Origin: Mycobacterium nebraskense
GTDB taxonomy: Bacteria; Actinomycetota; Actinomycetes; Mycobacteriales; Mycobacteriaceae
Direction of reading: 5' to 3'
DNA: 64,000 nucleotides
Assembly: GCF_002102255.1 (NCBI RefSeq)
Contig: NZ_LQPH01000173.1
Location: 62,001-126,000 of the forward strand
Both the position numbers and the translations under genes were made by a program. Numbering within the stretch: the first letter of the stretch is position 1; every line of letters begins with the position of its first letter. Shown in pieces: positions 62,725 through 64,000 of this stretch. The notes under the pieces were generated by a model. That model was not told where the DNA came from, ran no database searches, and saw only the letters and a list, made by a program, of their open reading frames with translations.

Positions 62725-63717
62725 ATGAGCGGGGATAGCGACCACGACCACGGGCCTGGTCACGAACATGCCCACGGACTTCGCGGCCTCGTGGCCCAAC
62801 TTTTCATCCCGCACAGCCACGACGCCGCCGACAGCCTCGACATCGCGCTGGAATCCAGTGCCATCGGCATCCGGGCGGTCAAGATCGGCCTCGTCGGCCT
62901 GGCCGCGACCGCCACCATGCAGGTGGTCATCGCCGTCGTGTCCGGATCGATCGCCCTGGCCGCCGACACCATTCACAACTTCTCGGACGCGCTGACCGCA
63001 GTCCCGCTCTGGATCGCCTTCTCGTTAGGCCGACGCGCGGCAACCCGCCGGTACACCTACGGCTACGGTCGCGCCGAAGACATCGCCGGTTTGTTCGTCA
63101 TCGGCATGATCGCCCTGTCGGCGATGATCGCCGGCTACGAAGCCGTCCTGCGGCTCATCCACCCTGTTGCGGTCGAGCACGTCGGCTGGGTCGCGGCGGC
63201 CGGCATCGTCGGCTTCCTCGGTAACGAGGGCGTCGCGAGCTATAGGATCCGGGTCGGCCGCCGGATCGGCTCGGCCGCCCTCGTCGCCGACGGCCTACAC
63301 GCGCGAACTGACGGATTCACCTCGCTGGCCGTGCTTTTCGGAGCGATCGGCGTCGCTCTCGGGTACCCGGTTGCGGACCCGATCGTCGGCATGATCATCA
63401 CCGTGGCGATTGCGGCGGTGCTGTATCGCGCCGTGCGCGACATCTTCCGCCGGCTCATGGATGCGGTGGACCCCAAGCTCGTCGACACCGCCGAAGCATG
63501 CCTTGCCGCCCGGCCCGGAGTCCGCAGTGTGCGTAGCATCCGGATGCGCTGGATAGGGCACCAGCTGCACGCCGACGCCGAACTCGACATCGATCCCGGC
63601 ACCAGCCTCGAGGACGCCCACCGCATCGCTCATGACGCCGAACACGAACTGACTCATGCCGTGCCAAGGCTCCACAGCGCACTCGTCCACGCCTACCCGG
63701 CGCACCACAACGAGTAA
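62725..63717 (+). CDS. CDF-family metal cation exporter
   Basis: A 330-residue cation diffusion facilitator. A His/Asp-rich N-terminus (DSDHDHGPGHEHAHG) is followed by six hydrophobic segments. The metal-site pairs are in ADTIHNFSDAL and ADGLHARTDG. The cytosolic C-terminal domain is KLVDTAEACLAARPGVRSVR. The His-rich head suggests zinc, cobalt, nickel or cadmium export. It follows an inverted-repeat promoter and lies next to an NRAMP-like gene. Confidence 0.9.
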   Translation: MSGDSDHDHGPGHEHAHGLRGLVAQLFIPHSHDAADSLDIALESSAIGIRAVKIGLVGLAATATMQVVIAVVSGSIALAADTIHNFSDALTAVPLWIAFSLGRRAATRRYTYGYGRAEDIAGLFVIGMIALSAMIAGYEAVLRLIHPVAVEHVGWVAAAGIVGFLGNEGVASYRIRVGRRIGSAALVADGLHARTDGFTSLAVLFGAIGVALGYPVADPIVGMIITVAIAAVLYRAVRDIFRRLMDAVDPKLVDTAEACLAARPGVRSVRSIRMRWIGHQLHADAELDIDPGTSLEDAHRIAHDAEHELTHAVPRLHSALVHAYPAHHNE

Positions 63718-63723
63718 GACGAT

Positions 63724-64000
63724 TCAAGTCCAGCCCAGCGCCTGGGGAACCATGTAGAGCCCAAAACCGATGACCACCAGGCAAAGCGCGCGCGTGACGT
63801 ATTTGTGCAGCCCGCGCATGCGCCAATGCTCGGGCAGGGCCTTGGCTTCCAGCACCAGCAGCAGGCCCAGCACGATCGGTAGCAGCAAGGCGTTCATCAC
63901 TTCGACCTCCACGGCCAGGTTGACCAGGTCGACACTGGCCAGGACGAGCACCGCGCCGACGATGTGCGCAAGCGCGTAGGTGACGTAGAACTTGGCGGTC
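63724..64000 (-). CDS. NRAMP-like metal transporter, C-terminal part
   Basis: The gene runs off the right edge; 91 C-terminal residues are visible. They contain two hydrophobic helices: MNALLLPIVLGLLLVLEAKALP, which resembles an NRAMP-type C-terminal helix, and ALCLVVIGFGLYMVPQALGWT. The N-terminal part (AKFYVTYALAHIVGAVLVLA) is also membrane-like. NRAMP members import manganese or iron. Only part of the family pattern can be seen, so confidence is moderate. Confidence 0.6.
   Translation of the reverse strand, partial: TAKFYVTYALAHIVGAVLVLASVDLVNLAVEVEVMNALLLPIVLGLLLVLEAKALPEHWRMRGLHKYVTRALCLVVIGFGLYMVPQALGWT

Overview
The window is chromosomal DNA from a slow-growing, non-tuberculous Mycobacterium. 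The evidence is high GC, GTG starts, start/stop overlaps, a mycolic acid methyltransferase cluster (mmaA1, mmaA3, mmaA4), hadABC, lipG, a galT-galK pair, LpqN-type lipoproteins and many cytochromes P450. Up to about 28 kb the gene order mirrors the M. tuberculosis Rv0647c to Rv0625c region read backwards, with insertions. No insertion sequence, phage, integrase or CRISPR array was seen. Gene identities come from reading the sequence, not from database searches.

Layout. 1-6.5 kb: end of an ABC1-type kinase, lipG, mmaA1, mmaA3, mmaA4, then a DGPF protein and an ECF42-type sigma factor. 6.5-11.2 kb (minus strand): rplA, rplK, nusG, secE, tRNA-Trp, hadC, hadB, hadA, rpmG, tRNA-Met, tRNA-Thr. 11.2-18 kb: an orphan VapB-like protein, a glyoxalase II-like hydrolase, a membrane protein, echA3, a patatin-cyanase pair, a methyltransferase-nitroreductase pair and a fourth mycolate methyltransferase that is MmaA2/CmaA-like. 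18-26.3 kb: recC-recB-recD. 26.3-35 kb: a phospholipase D-like protein with a DUF2235 hydrolase, a TVP38-type membrane protein, a methyltransferase, a large pseudokinase-flippase fusion and a secreted GH92 mannosidase. 35-44.6 kb: LpqN, a deazaflavin-type oxidoreductase, PAS-ANTAR, galT-galK-Mut7-C, two P450s and a hydrolase. 44.7-53 kb: NYN protein, MFS transporter, another P450, a lipoprotein and a hydrolase / PaaK-like ligase / hydrolase operon.

53-64 kb is a metal-homeostasis region and the most interesting part. It holds a P2-type ATPase coupled to a lipoprotein with two ferritin-like domains, a frameshifted DUF523-like gene, a SHOCT protein, a small membrane protein, a P1B ATPase whose N-terminal metal-binding domain is a cupredoxin, a CsoR-family repressor, two tiny Cys-rich metallothionein-like genes, a small secreted Cys protein, a CDF exporter and the end of an NRAMP-like transporter. 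Four promoters in it share one exact signature: TACCC, five bases, GGGTA, then YWGT, with the last TA of the palindrome forming the start of the -10 hexamer. These promoters precede the P1B ATPase unit, csoR and each metallothionein gene, and the two metallothionein genes look leaderless. This suggests a compact CsoR/RicR-type copper regulon. Three partial DosR-like boxes lie upstream of the ferritin/ATPase operon, the hydrolase/PaaK operon and next to the first copper box, hinting at a hypoxia link.
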